Part shown: piece after piece, positions 37,344 to 46,009 of the stretch
Numbering within the stretch: the first letter of the stretch is position 1
Layout of the letters: the number at the start of each line of letters is the position of its first letter
Source: Paraburkholderia heleia NBRC 101817
GTDB lineage: Bacteria; Pseudomonadota; Gammaproteobacteria; Burkholderiales; Burkholderiaceae
Length of the DNA stretch: 64,000 bases
Direction: 5' to 3'
Assembly: GCF_000739775.1 (NCBI RefSeq)
Contig: NZ_BBJH01000003.1
Coordinates: 367,684 to 431,683 of the forward strand
Program-made: the position numbers and the translations under genes
Notes under the pieces: generated by a model
The model's input: the letters and a program-made list of their open reading frames with translations, nothing else
Told to the model about the DNA's origin: nothing
The model's database searches: none

Positions 37344-37730
37344 TCGTGCTTTTCCCTTGATAAGTTAGTTTTTCCACTATGCCACATCGGATGACGAATA
37401 CAACGTTTTGTGTCGAATTAGTTTGCGCCAGGCAGTGGGAAACATAACTTTCTATTTCAAGATCGATAAGTCGTCTGACTATCGGCGTGAGAGTGTCGTC
37501 GCGTTCCCCAACCCTTCACACTCATCGAGCGGGTCCTCACCCGTTATCCGAAATCTGGCGCGTAGGCGAATTGACCATAGGAATACCGACAGGCTTTCGC
37601 GCGATCGGGAACAATTCGCCATTCCCTTAATCGGAAGCCGCTCAACGTCTACGTGCCACTCCAAAAGGGCCGATCATCGCATGATATAATTCGCACGCGA
37701 ACTAAATCGCACAACTTTATCTGCGCGGAA
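37344..37730. other. divergent promoter gap, H-NS-like / MarR genes
   Basis: 387 bases between divergent starts. A 93-codon plus-strand frame has no ribosome site and a serine/arginine composition unlike the neighbours. The MarR operator and a TATAAT box lie at the right end. Confidence 0.5.
37690..37701. promoter_or_regulatory. MarR operator at its own promoter
   Basis: TTCGCACGCGAA, a 12-bp palindrome (central AC mismatch), overlaps the last base of a TATAAT box at 37685-37690, 30 bases before the MarR ATG. The same motif occurs twice upstream of the enoyl-CoA hydratase gene. Confidence 0.78.
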
Positions 37731-38165
37731 ATGAAACATCGCCTCGTCTATCTTTTGAATGTCGGACAGCGCCGGCTGCAACGGTGGTCGCAAACGCGCG
37801 CAGCCGGCGGCGGCGTCACGGCAGCCCAGGCGGGGCTGCTGTTCTTTTTGGGTGATCGCGACGGCGCGCTCATGAGCGAAGCCGCTGCGGCGCTGGATCT
37901 GGGCGCACCAGGCATGAGCGGTCTCGCTGACCGCACAGAAAAGGCAGGGTTGATCGAACGTCGGGCTGACGAGACCGACGGCCGGGTCTCGCGCCTGTGG
38001 TTGACGGAGGCAGGACGCACTGCGCGCCAAAAGGCGAAGCTTCGCATGAAGGACTTGAACGCCAGATTGACCGAAGGATTTACGGAAGCGGAAATCGACG
38101 TCGTGGCGCGGTGGCTGACCAGCCTGCAGGCCAGGTTTCCACTCGCCGAAGACGGCGACGCGTAA
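37731..38165 (+). CDS. MarR-family transcriptional repressor
   Basis: A 144-residue winged-helix regulator. Recognition elements run ALMSEAAAALDLGAPGMSGLADRTEKAGLIERRADETDGR (about 50-90), with the wing RVSRLWLTEAGR. The ATG at 37731 gives a normal MarR length. It converges on the enoyl-CoA hydratase gene, ending 27 bases from its stop. Matching palindromes at both promoters make that gene the probable target, with an acyl-CoA as a plausible ligand. Confidence 0.92.
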   Translation: MKHRLVYLLNVGQRRLQRWSQTRAAGGGVTAAQAGLLFFLGDRDGALMSEAAAALDLGAPGMSGLADRTEKAGLIERRADETDGRVSRLWLTEAGRTARQKAKLRMKDLNARLTEGFTEAEIDVVARWLTSLQARFPLAEDGDA

Positions 38166-38192
38166 CCTCGACCGTGGCCAATCAGCAAGGCC

Positions 38193-38969
38193 TTACTGCT
38201 GGGCAACCCTGGTGAAGTCCGGCTTGCGCTTCTCGGCAAAGGCCGCGAATGCCTCCCTCGCCTCGGCGCTCGTCAGCCTCTCCTGAAACTTCGCGCGCTC
38301 GCTGTCCATTTGCGCAACCAGCGTCTCGGCTTCACGCATCAGCTTTTTCATGGCACCCAGCGAACCGGCCGGCTTGGCGGCGATTCTTTCGGCCATCCTG
38401 CGTGCATCGTCGCGTAGTTGACCTCTTGCGCAGACCTTGTTGGCAAGGCCCCACGCGACGGCAGTTTGCGCGTCGAGCGGCTCGCCCAGCGCAAACATCT
38501 CGAAGGCGCGCACGTGGCCGATGCGCAGCGGAAGCAGGTAGCTGGACGCCGCCTCGGGGACGAGCGCGAGATTGACGAACGGGGTGATCAGTTCTGCGTC
38601 AGGCGCAAGCAGAACGTAGTCGCAGTGCAGCAAAAGCGTGGTGCCGATACCGACCGCCTTGCCCTGGACCGCCGCGATGATGGGCACGCTCGACTTCGCC
38701 AGGGCATGCAAAAAGCGCTGCACATATTGCTCACCGGGCTCCTTGCCCGATGCAATTGCCGCGAACTCGCCCACATCGTTGCCGGCGGTAAAGATATCTC
38801 CGTCCCCTTGCACCAGCAATACGCGGACGCGGCTGTCGTGCTCCGCGTTCCCGATAATGTCTGCCAGCGTGCCATACATCTCATTCGTCAATGCGTTCCT
38901 CTTGTCCGGTCGGGCAAGCGTAATCGTCAGAATGCCGTCGGCTTGATCAACGTGAATTTCCGCGCTCAT
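38193..38969 (-). CDS. enoyl-CoA hydratase/isomerase family protein
   Basis: A 258-residue crotonase-fold enzyme. ARPDKRNALTNEMY begins the fold; FTAGNDVGEFA and AVQGKAVGIGTTLLLHCDYVLL form the oxyanion hole for the acyl-CoA thioester. LVPEAASSYLLPLRIG follows. The usual catalytic glutamate position is occupied by the PEAASS loop. Members hydrate enoyl-CoA or isomerise double bonds. AGGAGAG precedes the ATG at 38969. The promoter carries two copies of the MarR palindrome 24 bp apart. Confidence 0.93.
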   Translation of the reverse strand: MSAEIHVDQADGILTITLARPDKRNALTNEMYGTLADIIGNAEHDSRVRVLLVQGDGDIFTAGNDVGEFAAIASGKEPGEQYVQRFLHALAKSSVPIIAAVQGKAVGIGTTLLLHCDYVLLAPDAELITPFVNLALVPEAASSYLLPLRIGHVRAFEMFALGEPLDAQTAVAWGLANKVCARGQLRDDARRMAERIAAKPAGSLGAMKKLMREAETLVAQMDSERAKFQERLTSAEAREAFAAFAEKRKPDFTRVAQQ

Positions 38970-38990
38970 GGGGACTCTCCTGAAATTTAG

Positions 38991-39002
38991 TTTGCATGCG
39001 AA
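38991..39002. promoter_or_regulatory. MarR operator 1 of the enoyl-CoA hydratase gene
   Basis: TTTGCATGCGAA, one base off the motif at the MarR promoter, 22 bases upstream of the hydratase ATG. Confidence 0.75.
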
Positions 39003-39014
39003 GTATATGAGTAG

Positions 39015-39026
39015 TTCGCGTGCGAA
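39015..39026. promoter_or_regulatory. MarR operator 2 of the enoyl-CoA hydratase gene
   Basis: TTCGCGTGCGAA, flanked by TAG and GTA as at the first copy. Its centre is 24 bp from operator 1, placing both on nearly the same DNA face. Confidence 0.78.
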
Positions 39027-39114
39027 GTAAATGGGAGTTCGTGGAAGAGACGTTTGCGAACCGTTCCGCGCTCAAAAAAATCCCGGAATCCGCTTCAGTA
39101 TCCTGACAAAGTTA

Positions 39115-39130
39115 CTGTATAAATGTACAG
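39115..39130. promoter_or_regulatory. LexA box upstream of dinB
   Basis: CTGTATAAATGTACAG matches the classical SOS box CTGT-N8-ACAG exactly. It lies 84 bases before the dinB ATG, which also argues against the longer frame start at 39031. Confidence 0.9.
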
Positions 39131-39213
39131 TTCCAGTGAATTCCGCAAAACGCAAACGCGTTGTAGCGTGTTGGTCGCGCGGAGCTATCGAAAGCTATTT
39201 TGAGTACCAAGGC

Positions 39214-40359
39214 ATGCCAGATGATCGGCGCATAGCCCACATCGACATGGACGCATTCTTTGCGTCGTGTGAACTTTCGCAGTATCCCGAACTACGAGGC
39301 AAGGCCATGGTGGTCGCCGGTCGCCGCGCGGATGCGCCCCGAACGAAGCCGGACGGCACGCGCGAGTTCTCGCGGCTACGTGACTATGTGGGCAGAGGCG
39401 TCCTGACGACTGCGACCTACGAGGCTCGCGCATTTGGCGTTCATTCCGGGATGCCCGCCATGAAGGCGGCACGGTTAGCGCCAGATGCGATTCTCCTTCC
39501 AGTGAATTTCGACCTCTACCGAACTTACTCGCGACTGTTCAAAGATGCCGTCCGGTCAATCAGTCCGAGCATGGAAGACGTTGGAATCGACGAGGTCTAC
39601 GCGGACGTTTCACTCACGAATGGAGATGCAGAGGCCATCGCGCGCAAGTTGAAGTCCGCGGTCTTCGAAGCAACCCATCTCACGTGCTCCGTCGGAATCG
39701 CGCCAAACAAGCTGCTTGCAAAGCTGTGCTCCGATATGCAAAAGCCAGACGGCATCACAATCCTGATGCTAGAGGACGTGCAATCCAGGATTTGGCCAAT
39801 GGCCGCAAACAAGATCAACGGTATCGGCCCCAAGGCGGCCGCCAGGCTTGCGTCTTTTGGAATAACGACGATCGGCGAGATCGCAGCGCGCGACGAGCGT
39901 TGGCTCATCGAGCACTTTGGACGAAGCTATGGCGCGTGGCTTCGCAGAGTCTCACACGGACTTGATGACAGGCCTGTGGTGACGTATAGCGAGCCTGTCT
40001 CGATGAGTCGCGAAACCACATTCGAGCGCGATCTGCACGCGGTGCGGCACCGGCAGGAACTGGGCGCAGCATTTACCCGCCTATGCGAACAGGTGGCACT
40101 CGATCTCCAGCGCAAAGGCTATTTGGCAAGGAGGGTCGGCATCAAGCTGCGCTTCAATGACTTCAAGACGGTAACGCGTGACATAACGCTTCCTGAGCCT
40201 ATTGACGACGCGAAAGCGTTGCGGCGCGCGGCGACTGAGTGCCTGAAACGAGTCGAGCTCGTCAAATCCATCCGGCTGCTGGGCGTCAAGGCCGGCAACC
40301 TCCAGGCCGCCGGAGAGGCTTCGGGTAGCGAGTCGCCTCAATACACGCTGGACTTCTAG
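39214..40359 (+). CDS. dinB: DNA polymerase IV (Y family)
   Basis: A 381-residue error-prone polymerase for lesion bypass. RIAHIDMDAFFASCELSQYPEL carries the first catalytic aspartate and the steric-gate region. TATYEARAFGVHSGMPAMKA and SMEDVGIDEVYADVS (Asp/Glu pair) follow. KINGIGPKAAARLASFGI is the helix-hairpin-helix thumb. The little-finger domain is complete, but the end SPQYTLDF is not a typical QLxLF clamp motif, although it resembles a weak QYTLDF clamp-binding variant. The SOS box upstream indicates DNA-damage induction. Confidence 0.95.
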   Translation: MPDDRRIAHIDMDAFFASCELSQYPELRGKAMVVAGRRADAPRTKPDGTREFSRLRDYVGRGVLTTATYEARAFGVHSGMPAMKAARLAPDAILLPVNFDLYRTYSRLFKDAVRSISPSMEDVGIDEVYADVSLTNGDAEAIARKLKSAVFEATHLTCSVGIAPNKLLAKLCSDMQKPDGITILMLEDVQSRIWPMAANKINGIGPKAAARLASFGITTIGEIAARDERWLIEHFGRSYGAWLRRVSHGLDDRPVVTYSEPVSMSRETTFERDLHAVRHRQELGAAFTRLCEQVALDLQRKGYLARRVGIKLRFNDFKTVTRDITLPEPIDDAKALRRAATECLKRVELVKSIRLLGVKAGNLQAAGEASGSESPQYTLDF

Positions 40360-40428
40360 CCGGCGACGCGCCGCACCCGCGGTGTGCGAGGCGTGCGCAA
40401 CGACTGCGCAGCCACTGAAGCGATTGCA

Positions 40429-41334
40429 TCAACTGGCCGGATCCGATGCCAATGCAATCCGCGCCTTCTCCTCGGGACTATTCGCCTTGTAATACTTGTC
40501 GGCCCACTTGCGGTCAGGCTGCAGCAACAGCAGTTGAACAGTTCCATGCTGCTGCTCCTCGATGCCAACGGCGCGCGCACGATAGTGCTCGTAAAGCCGC
40601 ATGAATTCGGCGAGGTAAATGGCGGCAATGCGCGTGTCTTTTATTTCGAGCAGGTTCTCGTCGTTGAAATGCTCGGAGTTGTTGCTCATGTTGGCCGAGC
40701 CCGTGTAGACAACCGGATTGTCTCCCTCGGCGTCGATGACAATAAACTTGTGGTGAATGATGACCGGAGCGTAACCGGGCGCGACTTCGCCAGGAAAGAG
40801 CCGCAATTCGGGCTCGAATCCATCGGGCACGGTCGCCGGGGAAAAATACGATGCATCGATGACGTCACGGTTTTCCTTGCTTCGATGATAGAGCGCGAGG
40901 TTTGCCAGGGCAGTCGTGCTCACGGCTTCTCCTGCGTTTTGCGCCTCTTGCGCATTCTCCGCGGACTTTGCGCCGATGTTGTTGACGAGGCCGAACATCA
41001 TGAGTCCCTCGTCGCCGGCGGAAAAACAGGCGTCGCGAAGCGGTGCATCGGTCGGCATGAAGAGGCAAAACAGGACGGAATGCTGCGCCCGCCCTATCGC
41101 TTCCACGATGGTATCGATCTGGGTACGTCTGGTTTTCGTTTCCGGAGAGAAGCAAACGCGAATTGCAGCGCTTCCCACCGTCACGGAATCGGACCAGCCA
41201 TTCGTGAGCTCGGCGGTCTGGTTGATCGGTGGATTGCCGGCGATGGCTTTCGTTCTGTCGTCGTACAGTTTCGCGAGATCAGCTGAATGGAACAGGTGAA
41301 GCACGTTGGCCTGTTCCGTCAGACCTTCCGCCAT
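40429..41334 (-). CDS. phospholipase D-like protein, C-terminal part (frame-separated)
   Basis: 301 codons in a different frame from the preceding 176-codon frame, overlapping it by 16 bases. It contains an HKD motif: H194, K196 and D201 in HHKFIVID, followed by VYTGSANMSNNSEHFNDEN, the PLD active-site block. PLD enzymes hydrolyse phosphodiester bonds through a phosphohistidine. There is no ribosome site before its ATG at 41334, and the first residues read smoothly on from the N-terminal frame (LRTW then AEGLTEQA). The two frames are therefore probably one gene broken by a frameshift. Residual activity is uncertain. Confidence 0.75.
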   Translation of the reverse strand: MAEGLTEQANVLHLFHSADLAKLYDDRTKAIAGNPPINQTAELTNGWSDSVTVGSAAIRVCFSPETKTRRTQIDTIVEAIGRAQHSVLFCLFMPTDAPLRDACFSAGDEGLMMFGLVNNIGAKSAENAQEAQNAGEAVSTTALANLALYHRSKENRDVIDASYFSPATVPDGFEPELRLFPGEVAPGYAPVIIHHKFIVIDAEGDNPVVYTGSANMSNNSEHFNDENLLEIKDTRIAAIYLAEFMRLYEHYRARAVGIEEQQHGTVQLLLLQPDRKWADKYYKANSPEEKARIALASDPAS

Positions 41335-41849
41335 GTTCGAAGTTCAAACGCCTGCGCGGCCGGCGGCGCGGTATGCGGATCGATTCCCATGGCCTTCACC
41401 TGTCGTGCAAAAGCCTGTGAACTCACCACCGCACGATTGAACCAGGTGCCCACACCGTCCTCGATATGCGCCGGAAGCGCGACCTCACACACCCTCGCCT
41501 CTGCGTTCAGCAGATTCAAATTGTCTGGCGTGCCCACTACCGGATAGACGGTGTACCTGAACTGCTGGCCTCTATCGGCTTCCTCGATACGCGCGTCCCA
41601 CCACGTGAATTTTTGAATCGGCGCGATGTTCGAAGGCGCATCGGGCTTCCCATCCGGCACGGGCCCGTTGAACGTGATTCGATTGGGGAGCCAGCTGCTT
41701 GCCTCATGGGATTTTCCGTCCGGGCTCGTGAAACCCGGGGCGCGCGCTATGGCGAAACCCAGGAAGTCGGCACGTGCCGCACCTTCTGGCCAGTCGAGCG
41801 CGAGTAAAACCAGCGTCGGAGAGAGATAGCTGCGGACCTTCGTCGACAT
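41319..41849 (-). CDS. N-terminal part of the frame-broken phospholipase D-like gene
   Basis: 176 codons from an ATG with a good GAGGTG ribosome site 5 bases upstream. It encodes a beta-rich N-terminal domain (LVLLALDWPEGAARADFLGFAI, then KFTWWDARIEEADRGQQFRYTVYPV) and VGTWFNRAVVSSQAFARQV. The frame stops 16 bases inside the next frame. A shift of -1 near 41321-41334 would restore one product of about 475 residues. No slippery heptamer is visible, so programmed frameshifting is unlikely; a mutation or a sequencing error is likelier. Confidence 0.7.
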   Translation of the reverse strand: MSTKVRSYLSPTLVLLALDWPEGAARADFLGFAIARAPGFTSPDGKSHEASSWLPNRITFNGPVPDGKPDAPSNIAPIQKFTWWDARIEEADRGQQFRYTVYPVVGTPDNLNLLNAEARVCEVALPAHIEDGVGTWFNRAVVSSQAFARQVKAMGIDPHTAPPAAQAFELRTWRKV

Positions 41850-41881
41850 CGTTCACCTCTGGTGTGTCAGCCAAAGGCCCA

Positions 41882-41906
41882 GTTTCAACGATCAGTTTGT
41901 TGAAAC
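41882..41906. promoter_or_regulatory. inverted repeat in the upstream region of the PLD-like gene
   Basis: GTTTCAA (41882-41888) and TTGAAAC (41900-41906) form an inverted repeat with 11 bases between, 33 bases upstream of the PLD-like ATG and 64 bases past the GntR stop. It could be an operator or a weak stem. Confidence 0.4.
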
Positions 41907-41970
41907 GGTGAACGAAGTATGTTGCCCGGATGTCGTTTCGATGACGCTGCCGAGAGCAGCGGCAAAGCCA

Positions 41971-42714
41971 CTACTGCGGCGTGATATCTCTTTGCACCCG
42001 ATGAATATGCTGCTCGACATAGAACGCCGCCGCATCGGCGTCTCCGCAGACAATGGCCTCATAAATCAGCCGATGCTCTGCAACATACAGTCGGATGCGA
42101 GCCGGGTCGTAAATCCCATCGTCCTTGAGCCGCTTCCACAGCGACTGGTCCATGGTCGATGCGATTTCTTCCGCGAACTTCGCCAGCAACGCATCCCCAG
42201 TCATCACCGCCAGTTGACGATGAAAGAGCCTGTCGCTGTTATTCCACAGCGCCCGCTCTTCGGGCGTCGCCACATCCGTCAACGTCTCCATCTGGTCCAG
42301 ATAGTGCTCGGCCAGCCGGTCTCGTTGTTTGCGCGCTGCCGCGCGCCTTGCAATTGCAGGCTCGAGAATCAGGCGCACGTCGAGCGTAGCCGACGGGCTA
42401 AAGTCCGGCGTGGATTCCCCGCTTTCTGTTTCTACGCCCGGCACGGCGGCAAGAAGCTCGTTGGCCGCCGAAGCCACATAAGTCCCCGAGTTGCGCTTCG
42501 TGACAACCAGGCCCTCGTTTTGCAATTGCCCGATGGCTTCACGCACGGCAGGACGCCCAACGCCGAAACGTGTGGCCAGTTCGCGCTCCGACGGCAGCCG
42601 GGCGTCCGGCAGGTATCGGCCGCTTCGGATCTCGGCACGAATCTTTTCCGACACCTGCTCGTAAATCTGCAAGGGTCGAAAATTGCCTTCAGGTTCGAAG
42701 CGGGCGGATGCCAT
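41971..42714 (-). CDS. GntR/FadR-family transcriptional regulator (FCD domain)
   Basis: A 247-residue regulator. The winged helix (about 15-80) has LPSERELATRFGVGRPAVREAIGQLQNEGLV. The FCD ligand domain (about 110-235) has VRLILEPAIARRAAA, FHRQLAV and EHRLIYEAIVCGDADAA, with the metal-binding Asp/His positions. It is divergent from a periplasmic binding protein followed by hydroxyproline dehydratase, which makes it their likely local repressor. Confidence 0.93.
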   Translation of the reverse strand: MASARFEPEGNFRPLQIYEQVSEKIRAEIRSGRYLPDARLPSERELATRFGVGRPAVREAIGQLQNEGLVVTKRNSGTYVASAANELLAAVPGVETESGESTPDFSPSATLDVRLILEPAIARRAAARKQRDRLAEHYLDQMETLTDVATPEERALWNNSDRLFHRQLAVMTGDALLAKFAEEIASTMDQSLWKRLKDDGIYDPARIRLYVAEHRLIYEAIVCGDADAAAFYVEQHIHRVQRDITPQ

Positions 42715-42915
42715 CGTGAATTCTCAGTGGGCTGCGAGGTGGTTCTTGAATATACCACTTTCCCGGAAAAATCGGCACAAATTGGCTTGCCATTCACCCA
42801 CAGATGGTCTAGATTCGTTCCACACTGAGCCCGAGAAAATGGGCGAACTGGGGCCGGAAATCGGCCTGGCCAAATGCAGCCGCTTCCTCTGGCAGTCCAA
42901 CAATCAGGAGACATC

Positions 42916-44037
42916 ATGCGCCACCTCGCCGCCGCCCTCGCCGTGCTCACGGCCGCCGGCTTCTCCCTGGCCGCTGAAGCTCAAACTGTCGTCACCATCG
43001 GCCACTCGGCGCCGCTTACGGGCCCGCAGGCGCCGAACGGCAAGGACAACGAAAATGGCGCTCGCCTCGCCATCGACGAACTGAACAAGAGCGGCGTGAC
43101 CGTCGATGGCAAGAAGGTGACGTTCAAACTGGATTCGGAAGACGACCAGGCGGACCCGAAGGTCGGCGTCCAGGTCGCGCAAAAGCTCGTCGACAGCGGC
43201 GTGGTTGCCGTCATGGGCCCTTACAATTCCGGCGTGGCAATTCCGGCATCGCGTGTCTACAACACCGCCGGCATTCCGATGCTCCCGGTTGCTTCGAATC
43301 CGGCGCTGACGAAGCAAGGCTTCAAGAACATCTTCCGTATCGGCGCAAGCGATGAGCAGTTGGGCGGGACAATGGGCCAGTTCGCTGCCAAGACCTTGAA
43401 GGCGAAAACGGCAGCGGTAATCGACGACCGCACCGCGTACGGCCAAGGGGTGGCGGAGCAGTTCATTAAAGAAGCGAAAGCGAACGGCATCCAGATCGTC
43501 GACCGGGAGTTCACCAACTCGGCGGCGACCGACTTCCTGGGCATCCTTACCACCATCAAGGCGAAGAACCCCGACGTCATCTTCTTCGGCGGATACGCGG
43601 CTCAAGGCGCTCCCATGGCAAAGCAGATGCGCGCGCGCGGACTGCGTGCGAAGTTGCTGGGCGGCGATGGCATCTGCTCGGCCGACATGGGCAAGGTTGC
43701 GGGCGAGGCGGCGTCGATCGTCTATTGCGCGCAGGGCGGCGTCGCGCTCGACAAGACTGCGGCGGGCCGTGACTTCCTGAAGAAGTACAAGGACACCTAC
43801 CACACCGACACGCAGGTCTATGCCGTCAACTACTACGACGGCGTGAAGCTGCTCGCCGACGCGATGGTCAAGGCCGGCACCACCACCGATAAGGCAAAAC
43901 TCGTCGCCCAGTTGGCGAAGACCGACTACAAGGGCGTCGCGGGCACTTACTCTTTCGACGCAAACGGCGACCTCGTGGGCGCGCCGACGACCGTCTACAT
44001 CATCAGGGACGGCCTGCCGGTTCCGTACGGCCAGTGA
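42916..44037 (+). CDS. Liv-type ABC transporter substrate-binding protein (orphan)
   Basis: A 373-residue periplasmic binding protein with a signal peptide (residues 1-22, ending AAEAQ). It is of the leucine/isoleucine/valine receptor type: VVTIGHSAPLTGPQAPNGKDNENGARLAIDEL, then MGPYNSGVAIPASRVYNTAGIP and AVIDDRTAYGQGVAEQF. AGGAGAC precedes the ATG at 42916. No permease or ATPase genes adjoin, so it must use a Liv transporter encoded elsewhere. The dehydratase starts 19 bases downstream, suggesting that hydroxyproline or a related imino acid is the ligand. Confidence 0.93.
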   Translation: MRHLAAALAVLTAAGFSLAAEAQTVVTIGHSAPLTGPQAPNGKDNENGARLAIDELNKSGVTVDGKKVTFKLDSEDDQADPKVGVQVAQKLVDSGVVAVMGPYNSGVAIPASRVYNTAGIPMLPVASNPALTKQGFKNIFRIGASDEQLGGTMGQFAAKTLKAKTAAVIDDRTAYGQGVAEQFIKEAKANGIQIVDREFTNSAATDFLGILTTIKAKNPDVIFFGGYAAQGAPMAKQMRARGLRAKLLGGDGICSADMGKVAGEAASIVYCAQGGVALDKTAAGRDFLKKYKDTYHTDTQVYAVNYYDGVKLLADAMVKAGTTTDKAKLVAQLAKTDYKGVAGTYSFDANGDLVGAPTTVYIIRDGLPVPYGQ

Positions 44038-44056
44038 GCCAATTGCTAAAACCATC

Positions 44057-45064
44057 ATGAAGCCAACTCGCACCATTTCGACAGTCGAAGTTCATACCGG
44101 CGGCGAAGCGTTCCGCATCGTCACCAGCGGATTGCCTCGTTTGCCCGGCGACACGATCGTGAAGCGTCGTGCGTGGCTGAAGGAAAACGCCGACGAAATC
44201 CGCACTGCACTGATGTTCGAGCCGCGCGGTCACGCCGATATGTACGGCGGCTATCTGACCGAACCGGTTAGCCCGGGCGCCGACTTCGGCATCATCTTCC
44301 TCCACAACGAGGGCTACAGCGACCACTGCGGACATGGCGTGATCGCGCTGTCCACCGCTGCGGTCGAGCTTGGCTGGGTGCAACGCAGCGTTCCGGAAAC
44401 GCGTGTCGGCATCGATGCTCCGTGTGGCTTTATCGAAGCATTCGTTCAGTGGGATGGCGAACACGCCGGTAACGTGCGATTCGTGAACGTCCCGTCGTTC
44501 ATCTGGAAGCGGGATGTGACTGTCGAAACGCCGTCCTTTGGCACGGTAAAAGGCGACATTGCTTTCGGCGGCGCGTTTTACTTCTACACCGACGGTGAGC
44601 CGCACGGCCTCGCCGTGCGCGAATCGTCGGTCGAGAAACTGATCCGCTTCGGCGCAGAGGTGAAGGAAGCCGCGAACAAGGCCTACCCGGTCGAGCATCC
44701 CGGGATCCCCGAAATCAACCACATCTACGGCACCATCATCGCCAACGCACCGCGGCACGAAGGCTCGACACAAGCCAACTGCTGCGTGTTCGCGGACCGT
44801 GAAGTGGACCGCTCACCGACCGGCTCCGGCACCGGTGGACGCGTCGCCCAGTTGTACCTGCGCGGCGAACTCGGCAAAGGCGAGACCCTGGTGAACGAAT
44901 CCATTATCGGCACGGTTTTCAAGGGGCGCGTGCTCAGCGAGACGACCGTCGGCAACTTCAAGGCAGTAGTTCCGGAAATCGAAGGCAAGGCATTCGTGTG
45001 CGGCTTCGCGACCTGGATCGTGGACGAGCGCGACCCGCTGACTTACGGTTTCCTTGTCCGGTAG
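44057..45064 (+). CDS. trans-3-hydroxy-L-proline dehydratase (proline racemase family)
   Basis: A 335-residue proline-racemase-fold enzyme. Cys91 in GYSDHCGHG is the first catalytic residue. At the second site the racemase/epimerase cysteine is replaced by threonine (DRSPTGSGTGGR, Thr255). The Cys/Thr pair is the hallmark of trans-3-hydroxy-L-proline dehydratase, which gives delta1-pyrroline-2-carboxylate. It shares a transcript with the binding protein. The reductase that would turn its product into L-proline is encoded at 59265 in this same window. Confidence 0.9.
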   Translation: MKPTRTISTVEVHTGGEAFRIVTSGLPRLPGDTIVKRRAWLKENADEIRTALMFEPRGHADMYGGYLTEPVSPGADFGIIFLHNEGYSDHCGHGVIALSTAAVELGWVQRSVPETRVGIDAPCGFIEAFVQWDGEHAGNVRFVNVPSFIWKRDVTVETPSFGTVKGDIAFGGAFYFYTDGEPHGLAVRESSVEKLIRFGAEVKEAANKAYPVEHPGIPEINHIYGTIIANAPRHEGSTQANCCVFADREVDRSPTGSGTGGRVAQLYLRGELGKGETLVNESIIGTVFKGRVLSETTVGNFKAVVPEIEGKAFVCGFATWIVDERDPLTYGFLVR

Positions 45065-45250
45065 AAATAACGCGCCGTTACGAAACTCGCACCGCCGTTG
45101 CACCTGTGTCCGCGCCCGCCGCCTACACTCCGAACCGTGCTTGCCAGAAACAGCGGCGCGAACACCAATGGTGCAAGCTCGAGTGGCACGACATGGCAGC
45201 CAGGGCTATTGAGCGGGTTCCAAAGCGAATATTTCACACAAGTGTTTATC

Positions 45251-45502
45251 ATGAACGTCAATAATCGAATCAGGATGCTTGCCGCGGCTGCCATGTTAGG
45301 ACTGGCGGCAGCCGGGACCGCACAGGCCGCCGGCTGCCTGAAAGGCGCTGTCGTCGGCGGCGTAGCCGGACATTATGCGGGCCACCACGCCGTTGCCGGG
45401 GCCGTTGGCGGCTGCATCGTGGGGCATCACGTTGCGAAAAAGCATGCGCAGGAACGAGCCGCAGAACATCAGGCCGAACGCGCCCAGAAGCTGAACACCT
45501 GA
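45251..45502 (+). CDS. small secreted glycine-zipper protein
   Basis: An 83-residue protein with a signal peptide (residues 1-27, ending TAQA). A glycine-zipper segment follows, with GAVVGGVAGHYAGHHAVAGA and VGGCIVGHHVAKK, then a charged Ala/Glu/Arg helix. Such proteins insert in or line the outer membrane and resemble YMGG/Rick-17kDa-like small proteins. The ribosome site is weak. No linked function is evident. Confidence 0.72.
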   Translation: MNVNNRIRMLAAAAMLGLAAAGTAQAAGCLKGAVVGGVAGHYAGHHAVAGAVGGCIVGHHVAKKHAQERAAEHQAERAQKLNT

Positions 45503-45625
45503 TCCCCCGCCGGGCCTTTCGCTACAGCCGCCGGGGACGCCCATTCAAGCTGTGATATCCTGGCGGCACGCGACTTGCGCTATATTCTGCTCAAGAGTTG
45601 CATTCAGAGCGAAACACAAGTAGAA

Positions 45626-45967
45626 ATGGACGAACGAAAACGAGAAAGCATCGTGGCCTATCTGCGGCGTCGGATGGCCGAATTTGGTATCGAACCCGAA
45701 GATATTGCCGCATCAATTGCTGCAGACGCCGCGCAAATGCGCGCCGCACGTTACCGGGATGCGGCTGGCCACACGTGGGACGGCAAGGGCGACGCCCCGC
45801 GATGGGTGGTGCAGGCGACGAGCGCGGGGCAGTCGCTCGAGCATTTTGCAATCGGCGAGACGGCTGACCAGCAGCCGGTGAAAACCCCCAGCGTGGACTG
45901 GCGCCAGGACCCGTTTGCCGGCAGCCGCCTCGCAACGATCAGAACGGAACACTCCGGCGCCGCCTGA
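45626..45967 (+). CDS. small H-NS-family DNA-binding protein
   Basis: A 113-residue protein. The N-terminal half is helical (SIVAYLRRRMAEFGIEPEDIAASI). The middle has a degenerate H-NS DNA-binding motif, ARYRDAAGHTWDGKGDAPRWV (about 48-68), comparable with the two domains of the large protein at 36.6 kb. The C-terminal 40 residues are not related to H-NS. The ATG at 45626 is chosen as the first with coding-like sequence after it. Confidence 0.8.
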   Translation: MDERKRESIVAYLRRRMAEFGIEPEDIAASIAADAAQMRAARYRDAAGHTWDGKGDAPRWVVQATSAGQSLEHFAIGETADQQPVKTPSVDWRQDPFAGSRLATIRTEHSGAA

Positions 45968-46009
45968 AAACATCACCTTTAGCTGCCGGCGAGGCGTGAA
46001 AGAGAAACT

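Noticed and set aside
37408..37689. 93-codon frame before the MarR gene
   Set aside because: Composition unlike neighbouring proteins, no start signal, and it covers the MarR promoter region.
41319..41334. Programmed -1 frameshifting in the PLD-like gene
   Set aside because: No slippery heptamer or downstream pseudoknot visible; mutation or sequence error is simpler.
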